A stretch of 64,000 nt of DNA from Rhyzopertha dominica (lineage: Eukaryota > Arthropoda > Insecta > Coleoptera > Bostrichidae). This document shows, in pieces, positions 50,480 to 61,337 of this stretch (positions are counted from its first letter, which is position 1; the number at the start of each line of letters is the position of its first letter). The notes under the pieces are model-generated. The model saw only the letters and a program-made list of their open reading frames with translations. It ran no database searches and was not told the origin of the DNA. The position numbers and the translations under genes were made by a program. The stretch covers positions 50,997,092 through 51,061,091 of the forward strand of contig QCXZ01000138.1 in NCBI GenBank assembly GCA_025024175.1, given 5' to 3'.

Positions 50480-51705
50480 CAAAAGAACGAAACTGATCTT
50501 ACAGCATTAGAAGGTTATTAACCTGGAGTCAGTTTGTGAAGATTGGTAGGGTTAAGTCTGATCAAGTAGAAATAACCTCGAGTGTTCCTCAAGGATCACA
50601 TCTAGGTCCTTTGTTGTTTAATATCTATATAAATGACATTTTCAATTGTTTCAAACATTAAAATTTTTTAAAGTATGCTGATGATTTAAAAATCTATCGT
50701 TGTGTTTCATCTATAGACAACTGCAAGCTTATCCAGGAGGATATTGAAAGGCTGAAATCGTACTGCCAGATTAATAGCCTTTTTTCAACATTGATAAATG
50801 TTGCACGATATCATTTACCAGGAACAAGAGCATTATAAAATTTGATTATAGTATAAACGGTAACTTGTTGAATAGGGTAAATTCAATTAGAGACTTGGGC
50901 GTTGTATTTGATTCAAAGATGCTATTTAGTGAACATATTTCCTATATTGTAAGGAAGGTAAATAATAGTCTAGTCCAGTAGTTTTAGAGTTTGCTCCGAA
51001 TTTAGTAAATGGAAATCTTTTAATTCTTTGTTCATGGCTTACGTCAATAGTATTCTGAACTATGCTTCGGTTATTTGGAATCCCCAATATATTGTGTACA
51101 TTAATAGCCTTGAAATGATTCAGAACAAATTCCTTAGATATGTTGCTTATAAACTTCGTATAGATCTGCAGAATACTGATCTTATACGTGAACACTTTCG
51201 CATGCTGCCTCAGGGGCCGCGACGAAGTTTTGCAGATCTCCGTTATCTGCACAGCATTTGCAATGATGCAGTGGACTCGACAGTTATTTTGAGTATGTTG
51301 AATATTTCGGTGCCTTCTGTGTATAACACTAGGTCTTATAATTTGTTTTATGTACCAGTACATTTCAGTAATGCATATGCAAACTCCCCACTTCTTAGAT
51401 GTATGAAGTCCTACAATTCATTAAGCAGGCTAACTAATCCATCACTTGAACTTGATATATTNAGTGATTCTGNATACTCCACCAATAAATTCTTCCTTTT
51501 CCTTTCGTACTTTGATAGTTTTTACTTCTTATATAATGTTATAATCGTAAATTAGGTGTTAATTAGGTATTAATTTTACATTCTAATAATTTCTGTTTTG
51601 CGCTGTGGTTTATTCTATACTATGTTAATTTCATTTTTGAATAAGTTGTAAGCATTGTTTTAGGTTCGTCCTGGCTTCTGTATATAAATAAATAAAATAA
51701 AAATG
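50480..51705 (+). mobile_element. 5'-truncated non-LTR retrotransposon
   Basis: The + strand encodes degenerate reverse transcriptase blocks in order: SSVPQGSHLGPLLFNIYIND, KYADDLKIYR with the catalytic ADD, IRDLGVVFDSKMLFSEHI, and NSILNYASVIWNPQYIVYIN, with an open 3' frame at 51028-51555. The block order and wording fit the Jockey-like clades. An in-frame stop follows the LLFNIYINDIF block and frameshifts separate the blocks. The 3' end is marked by an AT-rich tail of TAAA units at 51684-51705. The endonuclease and ORF1 are absent, as in usual 5' truncation. N bases at 51462 and 51473. Confidence 0.82.
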
Positions 51706-52549
51706 TTCTACTTGAAAAAACCGTGGTAGCTGTCGGTGCTGTTTTTAGCGGAGGCGGAACCAAAATTATGCATGATTTGTTAACAAACCTGTCGAAGTAA
51801 TTACAGTCGAACATAAAAATCCTTCCTAAAAAACCTGCCGTCGCCACCTCCTTAAAACAATGTAAAAAGCTAAACAAGCGTTTTCCGGATTATCTTATTA
51901 AAGTATCTATGCGTGGTTCATTACCATCTAGTGGGTGGACGCAACAATATTATAATCAGATGTGTCATGACAAGTGTTGCAATTGTGTTTACGTTGCGGC
52001 ACATCCCTCCTTCCCATTTAACGGCTCTCCACGGCCCACTTAGCTTCGTTTGTACAAAACTGGGCAAAACATTCCGAATTTCGCAGAGGCGACGCAATTA
52101 AGTGCCGTTATGCAAAACAGCTGCTCCAGTATTTTCTGGACAGAAATAGAAACTGTAACGACCTTCTGCATCAAAAACGGCGAACCATATTCGATAAACA
52201 GCGTTGTAACAAGAGTGGATTTCGAAACGGCCCATTGTAAGAGATCGTTCTGATACAGTTACGCAGACCAGTGCCGAAATATTTGATTTGTGTAACTCGT
52301 TATTTGCCAACATGGGACATTCGGAGCGCATTAACTAATTGACTGCACAGGTATTATGCTTCGGTGCGAAGAGTCGAAGGTTGTTGCGCACATGCTTCCT
52401 TGCAGATGATTTTAATTATAACGATTAGTTTTCATCCGAAAGGTGAGGGTCGCGAAAAGAATACAATCCGGGACGGGAAATTATGGCTCGTGATGTCTAA
52501 TCCGGATTGATTGAATGGGAACGCAATATTGTGATGCTGTGCAACGAAT
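51706..52549. other. Spacer between retrotransposon and transposase relic
   Basis: No gene supported. Part of it near 52549 may be the decayed 3' end of the transposase relic that follows. Confidence 0.4.
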
Positions 52550-52904
52550 TTAGATACATTGTGTGCCACAGGCATATACAATAAACTGGATGAATCGGAA
52601 GGATGTGTTAATTATTCGCTGAATTAGTGCCTCTCGGCTATTCACTTCAACTTTGTAAACTTCTGTTTTAAACCAACCCCATAAACAAAAATATAGTGGT
52701 GTTAGATCTAGATTTTTTGGAGGCCAACTAATTGGACCTCCGCGACCAACCCAACGCTCTGGAAACATTTCATCCAAGTATTGCTTGACCATACGAGCGA
52801 AATGTGCAGAGGCCATGTCATCATGCCGATAATACATTCGCCTTCTTACGTTTAGAGGGACATTCTCTAGTAATCCTGGCAACTCATTTATTAGAAAAAT
52901 AAGG
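52550..52904 (-). pseudogene. Mariner-like (DDE_3) transposase relic, C-terminal part
   Basis: On - the frame reads LPGLLENVPLNVRRRMYYRH, then ASAHFARMVKQYLDEMFPER and WPPKNLDLTPLYFCLWG, the hallmark C-terminal half of a transposase family common in insects. The third catalytic Asp in NLDLTP is present. The reading stops abruptly at the TA where the 2.6-kb transposon is inserted and continues on its far side (55501 upward). Downstream residues after the REALIQRI block no longer match the family, so the copy is decayed. Confidence 0.75.
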
Positions 52905-52906
52905 TA

Positions 52907-53396
52907 TAGTCTGTAAAATCGACTCCTAGGGCCCGGAGGTAGTCCGGGGTGATACCAGAGGTACCGCCCTAATCTTAGTAGTTGATATCAAGCGGCAAAT
53001 CTGGTACTGCTACCAGTAAGTAACAAGAAGAATCGGTGTGAATTTGTGTGCCGCTCGCAACTCATTGAAATTTGTACAGACAGATGGGTGGACCAAGCAG
53101 GTAAGCAAAAATAGCCCTTAACCCAAATGATTAGAAGAGTTTAAATTGTATGAAGCACTTTGGAAACAAACATTCCAACATTCCGTATACTGCAGTTCTC
53201 AACATGTATATCAAAGTTTTTGTAATTTCTCTTAAATTCTGATTAGATCATAGTTTTTATTTTATCTCGTCTAAAATGTTTAAATGTGAATGTCAGTCCC
53301 AGATTCAATCGGCAATAGTACAATCAACATCAAACTTTAACCAAGCTATTCATGGTCTAATAAGTACTTTTAGCGATTTTTGATTTTTCTATTTTT
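52907..53396 (+). repeat. Left terminal inverted repeat, 490 bp
   Basis: It is the reverse complement of 55009-55498 with only scattered differences, for example CTAGGGCCCGGAG against the complement of CTCCTGGCCCTAG. The last codons and stop of the transposase (53357-53396) lie inside this arm. Confidence 0.92.
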
Positions 53397-54270
53397 TCGG
53401 TTTGGCCACTTTCTTTGGCCAATTTCAGTAAGTCGGATTTTAAATAGATATCTGCAGGTATGTGAACGTGGTGTTCATTAAGCCATCTGATAATATCATT
53501 TTTTAGCCATGAACCAGTTGGCTGGGGGTTTTTTCTGCGGCTATGATATGAGGCATTGTCCAATATTATAATAGATGGCTCTTCAAGTTTTTTTTTAATA
53601 GACTCCTCAAACCATTTCTCGAAGAAAACGGCGTTCATGTTTTCGTGGTAGTCGTCTGACTTCTTGCCGCTTGCGAAACACTGTCCTGCTTCCGGTATAA
53701 AACCCATCTTGCCCCCCGCATGCACAATAATGTAACGTTTTCCACTTCCACATTTCGTTGGTTGTTGGTAGCAACGCACACTGTTGTCTTGCCAAGATCT
53801 CTTTTCTCCACCTTTACTAAATATCCAAGTCTCATCATTTTTGTCTTTTAAGGTTTTAGCGAGTAATTGTAAAGTTACATATTCTTTTTTTTCATAGAGC
53901 GAATAGATTTCGGACCGTATTTGCTCTTTAATTTCTGGCGGTAAGCCTTTAGTTAAAGGAGCTTTTCGTTGTAAGGCCGGTTTATTTACAGATCCTAAGG
54001 AAAAATATATTATTACTAAATATTCTAAACCGCCTATAAAAAACTTACCAGTATTTCGTTGAAGACGCAAATAATTTTGCACGGATGTAACACTAATGCC
54101 ACATGCTACAGCAGTTCTTTCTTGCACTTCAAGTCAACAGGAATTGCACCAGAAGCTTCAATACAACGTTTTTCATTTGAAAAAAAATCGTGCACTTTTA
54201 ACACCATATTACGACAACAGTCTTTTAATTGTTTATACAGGGGCTCTTGCTTTTCGAAAGTCACTTCCAT
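53357..54270 (-). pseudogene. DDE_3-type transposase, frameshifted and internally deleted
   Basis: The start is probably the ATG at 54270 (MEVTFEKQEP). A one-base frameshift near 54121-54130 breaks the frame before QERTAVACGIS, the helix-turn-helix. A 54-bp intron with GTAAG and TTAG borders (53995-54048) follows. The catalytic domain keeps the first Asp (DETWIF), the second (IIILDNASYHS) and a third candidate Asp 41 residues later (YLKSDLLKL). About 60 residues that family members normally have between the N-terminal helices and DETWIF are missing here (from memory of the family). It ends with KIEKSKIAKSTY inside the left inverted repeat. Confidence 0.8.
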
Positions 54271-55008
54271 ATTTTACAATAACACGACTAACACTAACGA
54301 AAATTCAATCTGTTCTAAATGCAAGAGAAAGCGCTTTCTGTCTAAAAGTGCTACCGTCTTAAACAGGTATAAATTAGTTGCCCAGGTACTCTGGATAATT
54401 GTTATTTTCTCGGAAACTGTTGATGTTATTGTAATCAATAATTTTAAGAAACAGGATTAACTCGCAAACCTAGGTAAACAACCACCAATATAAATCTGAA
54501 ATTACTGTATCTTTAAAATGGAATCATTTGTTTATGTTGTTATATTTAGATAGTTTTAAATTGTTATCAAAGCCGAGTTACAGAATACAAAATTTATATA
54601 AAATATTTGTAATGAGAAGTTATATATTTACGGTAAAACCCGGTTATCGGAAATCGGGTTAGCCGAAACGAAGACGAAAAACAAAATCGCCAAAATATCC
54701 GAAATTACACTTATCGTTCAGGAAAATTAGTCCCAAAAAAAGACCGCATTGCCGAAAAAGTCGTACAAAGTTGAAAATGTTTTTGATCGACTTTAAACAT
54801 CCCAAATTTCAAATTTAAATGTAAGATTGTCACGTCGCGTCGACTTTTTGCGACCGATTTTAATTGCACATCAAATACTAGTTGAAAAAACTGAAACTAT
54901 CTCGAAATGTAATGCCTAATTCGGATGCAATTCAAGACGGACAGTCAAAAAGGCATCTAGCCGATATTATGTCTGTGGCGCCGGACGGCATGAAGATTCT
55001 AGCGCGCC

Positions 55009-55498
55009 AAAAATAGAAAAATCAAAAATCGCTAAAAGTGCTTATTAGACCATGAATAGCTTGGTTAAAGTTTGATGTTGATTGTACTATTGCCGATTGA
55101 ATCTGGGACTGACATTCACATTTAAACATTTTAGACGAGATAAAATAAAAACTATGATCAAATCAGAATTTAAGAGAAATTACAAAAACTTTGATATACA
55201 TGTTGAGAACTGCAGTATACGGAATGTTGGAATGTTTGTTTCCAAAGTGCTTCATACAATTTAAACTCTTCTAATCATTTGGGTTAAGGGCTATTTTTGC
55301 TTACCTGCTTGGTCCACCCATCTGTCTGTACAAATTTCAATGAGTTGCGAGCGGCACACAAATTCACACCGATTCTTCTTGTTACTTACTGGTAGCAGTA
55401 CCAGATTTGCCGCTTGATATCAACTACTAAGATTAGGGCGGTACCTCTGGTATCACCCCGGACTACCTCCTGGCCCTAGGAGTCGATTTTACAGACTA
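55009..55498 (-). repeat. Right terminal inverted repeat, 490 bp
   Basis: Reverse complement of 52907-53396. Because the transposase 3' end lies in the left arm, this arm holds a mirror copy of its last codons and stop. Confidence 0.92.
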
Positions 55499-55700
55499 TA
55501 GTGTTCCCCTGTGAGACGATTTTCCATGATAAAAGGGCCAATAAAATACCTAGCAATCATATTCTAATATGTTTTCTTATAGGGATTGTTCAACTATGCA
55601 TGATTCTGTCAAATGAAATGCACAAAATCGGTCACATATTTGAATTTGGCGGTAACTCCAATCTTCTTAGTTCTAAATTTCAAAATTAATACAGAGAAAC
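55499..55700 (-). pseudogene. Mariner-like transposase relic, part upstream of the insertion
   Basis: On - this reads RYFIGPFIMENRLTGEHY directly up to the TA, the block that normally precedes the LPELLEDVPLN block in this transposase family. The rest of that block is at 52550-52904 on the other side of the inserted transposon. Farther upstream (toward 55700) the reading decays into stops. Confidence 0.7.
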
Positions 55701-58700
55701 AAAAGAAATTCAAAAATATCAGTAATTTCGAGCAAAAATCCATCCGAACTAAGAATTACGAAAGTCTATTTAACCTAAGTTTTAAGAATCCAGTAGTATT
55801 ATAATCACGAATTAAAACCCGGTGTGCTGTTAAAATGCCAGTATACAAAAGACTTTTTGAAAACGGATTAAATATATTTCAGTTTATTTAAATGAGGCTC
55901 AATTTGGTTAAAATAATAAGTGCTGGGTTAATTTTTGGAAGCAGTGCACTGGCGGACTACGGAGGTTGGAATAACTTAAAAAAATAATAGCTAAATGAAA
56001 AATGGGATAATNATGTAAACCCAAAGGCTCAGTCTAAATAAAAGATGGTATATTCTATACTGTGTTCATAACAAAGCATGTCTTGCATAGCTATATGCAA
56101 CTATCTAATTCTGATTTTACACAGTACCTACTCATAATGTGTACAAAATCGTCGTCGAACACTGAGATGTAATATTTTATCATTTTAGTGATGTGCTTCG
56201 GTTATTATCCCGCCTTTATATAATCGACTCAACAGCACTATTTTCGATTTGTGCCCTGATCATTATTTTAGCCAAAGAGCCAAAAGAACTATTCAAATTT
56301 GATCTATTTAAAATATCAGATCAATGCGATCACGGTTTTTAATCCAAAATTTGCTAATATCCAAGTTGGAGTATTATCGATGTGCTCATATTTAGTTTCA
56401 GATGACGATATTAGGCACTTTAAGCACATAAACTATGCATTTATGATTAAAGTTAAAAACATAAATTACTTTTATGTCACATAAAAACTGCCGCAGAAGT
56501 AATAATCGAAATATAACTTAAATTGTCATCATAAGATTAATTGAACTTAAAGGAATACCTACATTTGTAATAATTTATGCTGTGTGTTTAGCAAATCAAT
56601 GACAGCCCGCAAGATGAACAAAATACATGAAAGGATTTTTGCAGCTTGAGATCAATAACAAATGATGGTTTTAAAATATGCAGAAATTTGAGTAAAATTA
56701 GATTTTTTGCGTAAAAATGTTAGAGATAAAACGACCATCAATTTAATGCTGATTGGTGGAGTTTGGCCAGCTGACGCATAATGCTGGGGCTCATAGCTTG
56801 TATTTTTAAGTTCAACTAAGTTAGCTAAACCAGCAGCTTAAATCATTACAGTCTTAGGCACTGTTTCATGACCAGGTTGTTTCTTTATTCTCAGTTTTGA
56901 TAATTTTTTTATCTATACTAGCTACCTATTCACTCCTAACCTAAATTTCTGAAGCTTCTAATACGAAAAGTTGAAACTAAAAAGCGCATCGGTTAATTAA
57001 TTATTTGATATGTGCAAATTCAAAATCATAAAACGTGGTTCTATTAGTAGATGCTTAAGGCGAAATTTATATTTCTTTGGTAGTTCGTTTGACATTACTA
57101 TAGATAATGTGGATCACGGATTTTTTTTCTTTATTCTTCCAAATAAAATGTATCTACTCATCTTTTGTTAAACGTGATAGACATGCAACTGAATGCGTTA
57201 AATATCGCTCAACTGAGATCATCAATAATTGAGTTAGGAATAAATGAGCTTTTGAGAACAGTATATAAGAAAACATAAAAAACTTGGGCCTTCACAGAAG
57301 ATGTTTTAAATCACCTTGCAGAAAATTAACGAAGATTGTTCATGAAATAAATACTTCTTTAATTACTTAGGTACATAATCCGATAAAGACACATTTGTAT
57401 TTATGTTGAATTATTCAGTAAGGGACCGAAAAAACCAAAAGCTGGGTACGCCCATGATTTGTTAAAAACTCGAATAAACACGTTTTTGCCAGGAGCCCCC
57501 TCACGTGGAAAACGTATTCAATATTCTTCTACAGCAGTTGTGGCATTACCATTACAGAAGCCAAAACAAAAACCATACTAGCATACTTTAAATTAGAATA
57601 AACTTTCGGCATTTTCAGAAGAAAAAAATACCACTGACGTTGACACTAACAAACAGACTTAAGCCTTAATATATAAGTATAACTATGGAAACAAAATTTG
57701 GAAGAAGTTGGAAATTTGAGAATTATCCCTTCTTTAGAACAGGACAAAGTCTAGGATGCTTCCATTTTGAAGGAAATGTTGAAGTCATAATTGCTAAATT
57801 GAACGGAATGGACAAAAGTTGAGCAATAGCGTACCTACAGTCCCGAATAATAAAAATAGGAATAATTATTAGGAAGCTTTCTCATCAACTATGTAACTCC
57901 TACGACTTCAATTGGTGAGAATCCAAAGGTTAATGCCAGAGTACTCTGCAAAAGTATTTACATCGCTTGTGGGTCAGAAGACTCTGAAGTCCCGTTATAA
58001 ACCGTACTGGGAATTCTACTGGAACCACGTTTCTTGGTTTATGAAATTCCATAAATCCGCAGGTTGGACTGGGATATTTGTTACCCTTGCTTGAATTGAT
58101 TGTAAAAATACAGACTACCGTATTTTAGCCATTTTTTCTGTAATATTCTGTAGTTCTGAGATTTGCTTTTATACCAGACGTAAACCATATAGGATATTTC
58201 GAGTTGCGAAAAGTTTTTTGGGTACACATAAATTGAGGATCTTATAAACAGCATAAAAGGATTCGTCTTCTATGAGGGTTGTGACATTTTTCTGCTTCTG
58301 TGCTAATTCGAAGTGAATTTCTTTCATCATGTTTCGTCCATGTGAAAATGTAGAGGAACAAGCTGGTTTTTCCCAGGCGCCAGAAGTTGTAGGGTCAATA
58401 CGCACTGATAACGATGAACTGAACGAAAAGGTGCCATTTGCATACAGACGCTCAAGAAATTATAATGGAAGTGTATGAGGGTTTGATTGAGATGGGATGT
58501 CCTAACCCCACTAAAGATGCAAGTGATCTAATAAAGGTACTGTATACATCCATTCAAAAAATCATAAAAAAAGGTAATTACGAGCTGCTACATTGAAATA
58601 AAGTTCTTGGAGTGGAAGGCCGTTCTGAATAATTTCAGATGTTTTTATCAAGTTTTGCTCAAAAAACTAATAAAAATCCGCTGATCGCTTATTTTCTGAA

Positions 58701-60341
58701 ATCTCCATTGCTCAAGAGGGATAAAGAAGCTTCAAAAGAACCACTTATTTCTCTTCTGTAGCTTTCATCGTGGTATCTACTGCCTTGTTCTCAGACTCTT
58801 TATTATAATGTAAACTTCTTTAGACTTTTGGGAACTAATTCCCTTGGTGCTTTTTGAGTTAATACTTTAATTAAACTAGTAAGTGAAATGACTATTATCT
58901 AATAGTAGAATTCTGTATATAAAATTTATCGCAATTCGTTTGTGGATAATGTTTCATTTCCAGCTTGCGGGATTATCGCCTCTTTAAGACTACATGCCGA
59001 TTTTCAGATAAACAGCAGTTTATGCAATCCCACTTCACTTTTTCTGGCACGCAGACAAAAATCCGATGCCGCAGAGTGTAACTGGTGAAAGTGACATTCG
59101 CGCTAAGGTCAAGAATTCAAAACCAGAACCACATAAAAAATTTTTAACGCGCCATGGAAATCGAATCGGCATCGAGGGGCATGAGAACCTGCCCACACAG
59201 ATAAAGTCTTCCGCCACGATTTTTTTTCTCCGATTTTCTCCAGAAGCACATAATAAAGGTGCGCACTTTTAGGAAGCGCCAATTAAACCAGTTAATTAGG
59301 CTGCTTAAAAAGCGGCCGAACAAATTCAAGTTATGTGCGCTCGATTGTGTTGTATGAAAGGTAAAGGTGGAAAATTAGGTTTCTTTGAATTATTATCGCA
59401 GCATTCGTTCTGTTGCTTCTTTTTTCGTTATCCTTTGTAACTTTTCGGCAATAAAACACTGCGTTCTGTGATGTGAAATGCTTAGAATAATTTTGCAGCT
59501 GGGTATACGAATTGGTACAGAGAAAGTGGATGCTGGAAAAAGTTTTCACTATGTGATTATAATTCCGATCGTTTCACACAGATTCCAGTATCTCACCTGG
59601 TTTTAATCACATGTCGGCATGCCGTTATGTCCAAGTATGGTCGAGTGTTTGGTACCCGTCACTACTCCTACGTCTCGATTGCATGACGTTGTCTATTTCT
59701 AGTTAATTAGAATTGGACGTGATATTTCACTAAAATTAAATTGATTGAGAGGAAGAAAATGAATAAAAAAAAGCCTTAATTGGAAGCATCTGGGTAAATA
59801 AGGTTATTGTTGATAAAGAGTTAAGTTAAAGTTAAGTTAAAAGCCAAAATCAGATATCAATTAATCTAGGATGCACTGACAAGTTCTGTATAGTAATAAT
59901 TTGTCGACATTTATTATTTCAGGAGCATACAGGAAATTACTGTAAATATGATAAAGAATGTATTACGAAAATTTGATAAACGAACCATTAATGTTTCCAA
60001 AAAGATGGTGGATATGCTGAGGCTTTATTTAATTCATTTCCAATAATGTTATGAATGTTACTTATTAATTAAGTTGTTATCTTCTGTTAACCTTTCCCTT
60101 GTAAAATAAATTATTATGATATAAATGCATAATGCATGCATGAATGCATTCAACTGCAATAGCAGATTGGTAACATAGCTTACCAATAAACTAAAACGTT
60201 ATTATATTTTTCAATACAATACATGCTTTTAATATTGGATATCTAGTAAAGTAAAGTTTATTTGTTCATTTAGACGTATTTACACTTATTGAATCTTGTC
60301 AAAATGATAAAGGTAGTACAAAATAGATTACAACAAATTCA
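55701..60341. other. Gene-free AT-rich stretch
   Basis: No gene supported apart from a possible transposase N-terminus at 58429-58596, listed separately. A short direct repeat of AAGTTAAGTT units lies at 59822-59843. One N at 56012. Confidence 0.4.
58429..58596 (+). pseudogene. Transposase helix-turn-helix fragment (possible)
   Basis: The open frame reads AQEIIMEVYEGLIEMG, then IKVLYTSIQKIIKKG and a stop. The spacing of EII..VYE and the later helix resembles the N-terminus of insect DDE_3 transposases of the kind found at 53357-54270. No catalytic part follows. Weak assignment. Confidence 0.3.
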
Positions 60342-61337
60342 ATATACAGGGTGTTGCAAATTAGTACGTCATTCCGTTAACCCTAGATTCTTGAGACTAA
60401 CATATGACGATTTTGTTATTAGTATAGATTTCTAAAAAACGCTTATTTTAAAAAAAAACAGGGTGTCAAAGTTGAAATTCAAAAATCTGGAGGTATTGAG
60501 GTGAAATTTGGTACAGGTTTGTACTATTTACATCTAAGTGTACCCCTAAATTATTGTTAACATTACTATGAAAACAAATGAATATCGGGGGGTTTGTAAC
60601 TTTCTAATTTCCAACTTTTTTTGACGTACGCCCATGAGAGCAGCGGATTTTTTTTCTAGTACAAAACTTCATTGTATTTTTTTGTCTCTTGCAATTTTTA
60701 GACAAAATGCTTAGATTCGGAGATAAACACAGTTTTGTGAAACTTTCCACCTTGTCTACTAGCAATAATGATTTGCCTTTCGTTGTAAATGGTTAATGTT
60801 ACTGATATGATTTTTTCCACTGTAGCATGTAAAACCAAATTATTGCCATATTGGAGCTCAAATTATGTATTTTTACTGCTCAAACCAATAGTTAACAAGA
60901 TTTTAAAGTAGGCTGGGAAAAAGACATTTATTACTAATAGGCAAGGTGAAAAGTTTAACAAAACTGCGTTTATCTCTGAATCTAAGCATTTTCCCTAAGA
61001 ATTACAATGAGTTTTGTACTAGAAAAAAATCCGCTGCTCTCATGGGCGTACGTCAAAAAAAATTGGAGGGGATAGAAAGTTACAAGGTGATGTTAACAAT
61101 AATGTAGGGGTACACTTAGATGTAAATACTATAAACTCGTATCAAATTTCAACTCGCTACTTTCTAAACTGTGGATTATATCGTAAAAAAAACTATTTTT
61201 AAATTTCAACTTTTGACACCTTGTATTTTTTAAATGAGGCGTTTTTTTCACAAACTTACCAATAACAAATCGTCATATTTTGGCCTCAAGAATCTAGGTT
61301 AAAGGGATGACCTGCTAATTTGCAACACCCTGTATAT
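60342..61337. mobile_element. 996-bp foldback (inverted-repeat) element
   Basis: The left end ATATACAGGGTGTTGCAAAT and the right end are reverse complements. The homology continues inward for about 430-450 bases on each side, for example GACGTACGCCCATGAGAGCA near 60623 against its complement near 61035, leaving a centre of about 100 bases. No protein is encoded. This is a non-autonomous foldback or long-TIR MITE, probably with a TA target. Confidence 0.88.

Larger units (their letters stand above)
52907..55498 (-). mobile_element. Complete 2,592-bp Tc1/mariner-superfamily transposon with 490-bp inverted repeats
   Basis: Both ends start with TAGTCTGTAAAATCGACTCC and are flanked by TA (52905-52906 and 55499-55500). 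The inverted repeats run 52907-53396 and 55009-55498 with few mismatches. The inside carries a transposase on - (53357-54270) and about 740 bases of non-coding sequence. Deleting the element with one TA brings the interrupted host transposase back into frame, which proves the boundaries. The transposase is defective, so this copy could only move with help from another. Confidence 0.9.

Noticed and set aside
59590..59640. CATG-rich stretch resembling a p53 response element
   Set aside because: The CATG cores are 8 bases apart and not 10, and the flanking purine/pyrimidine pattern does not fit.
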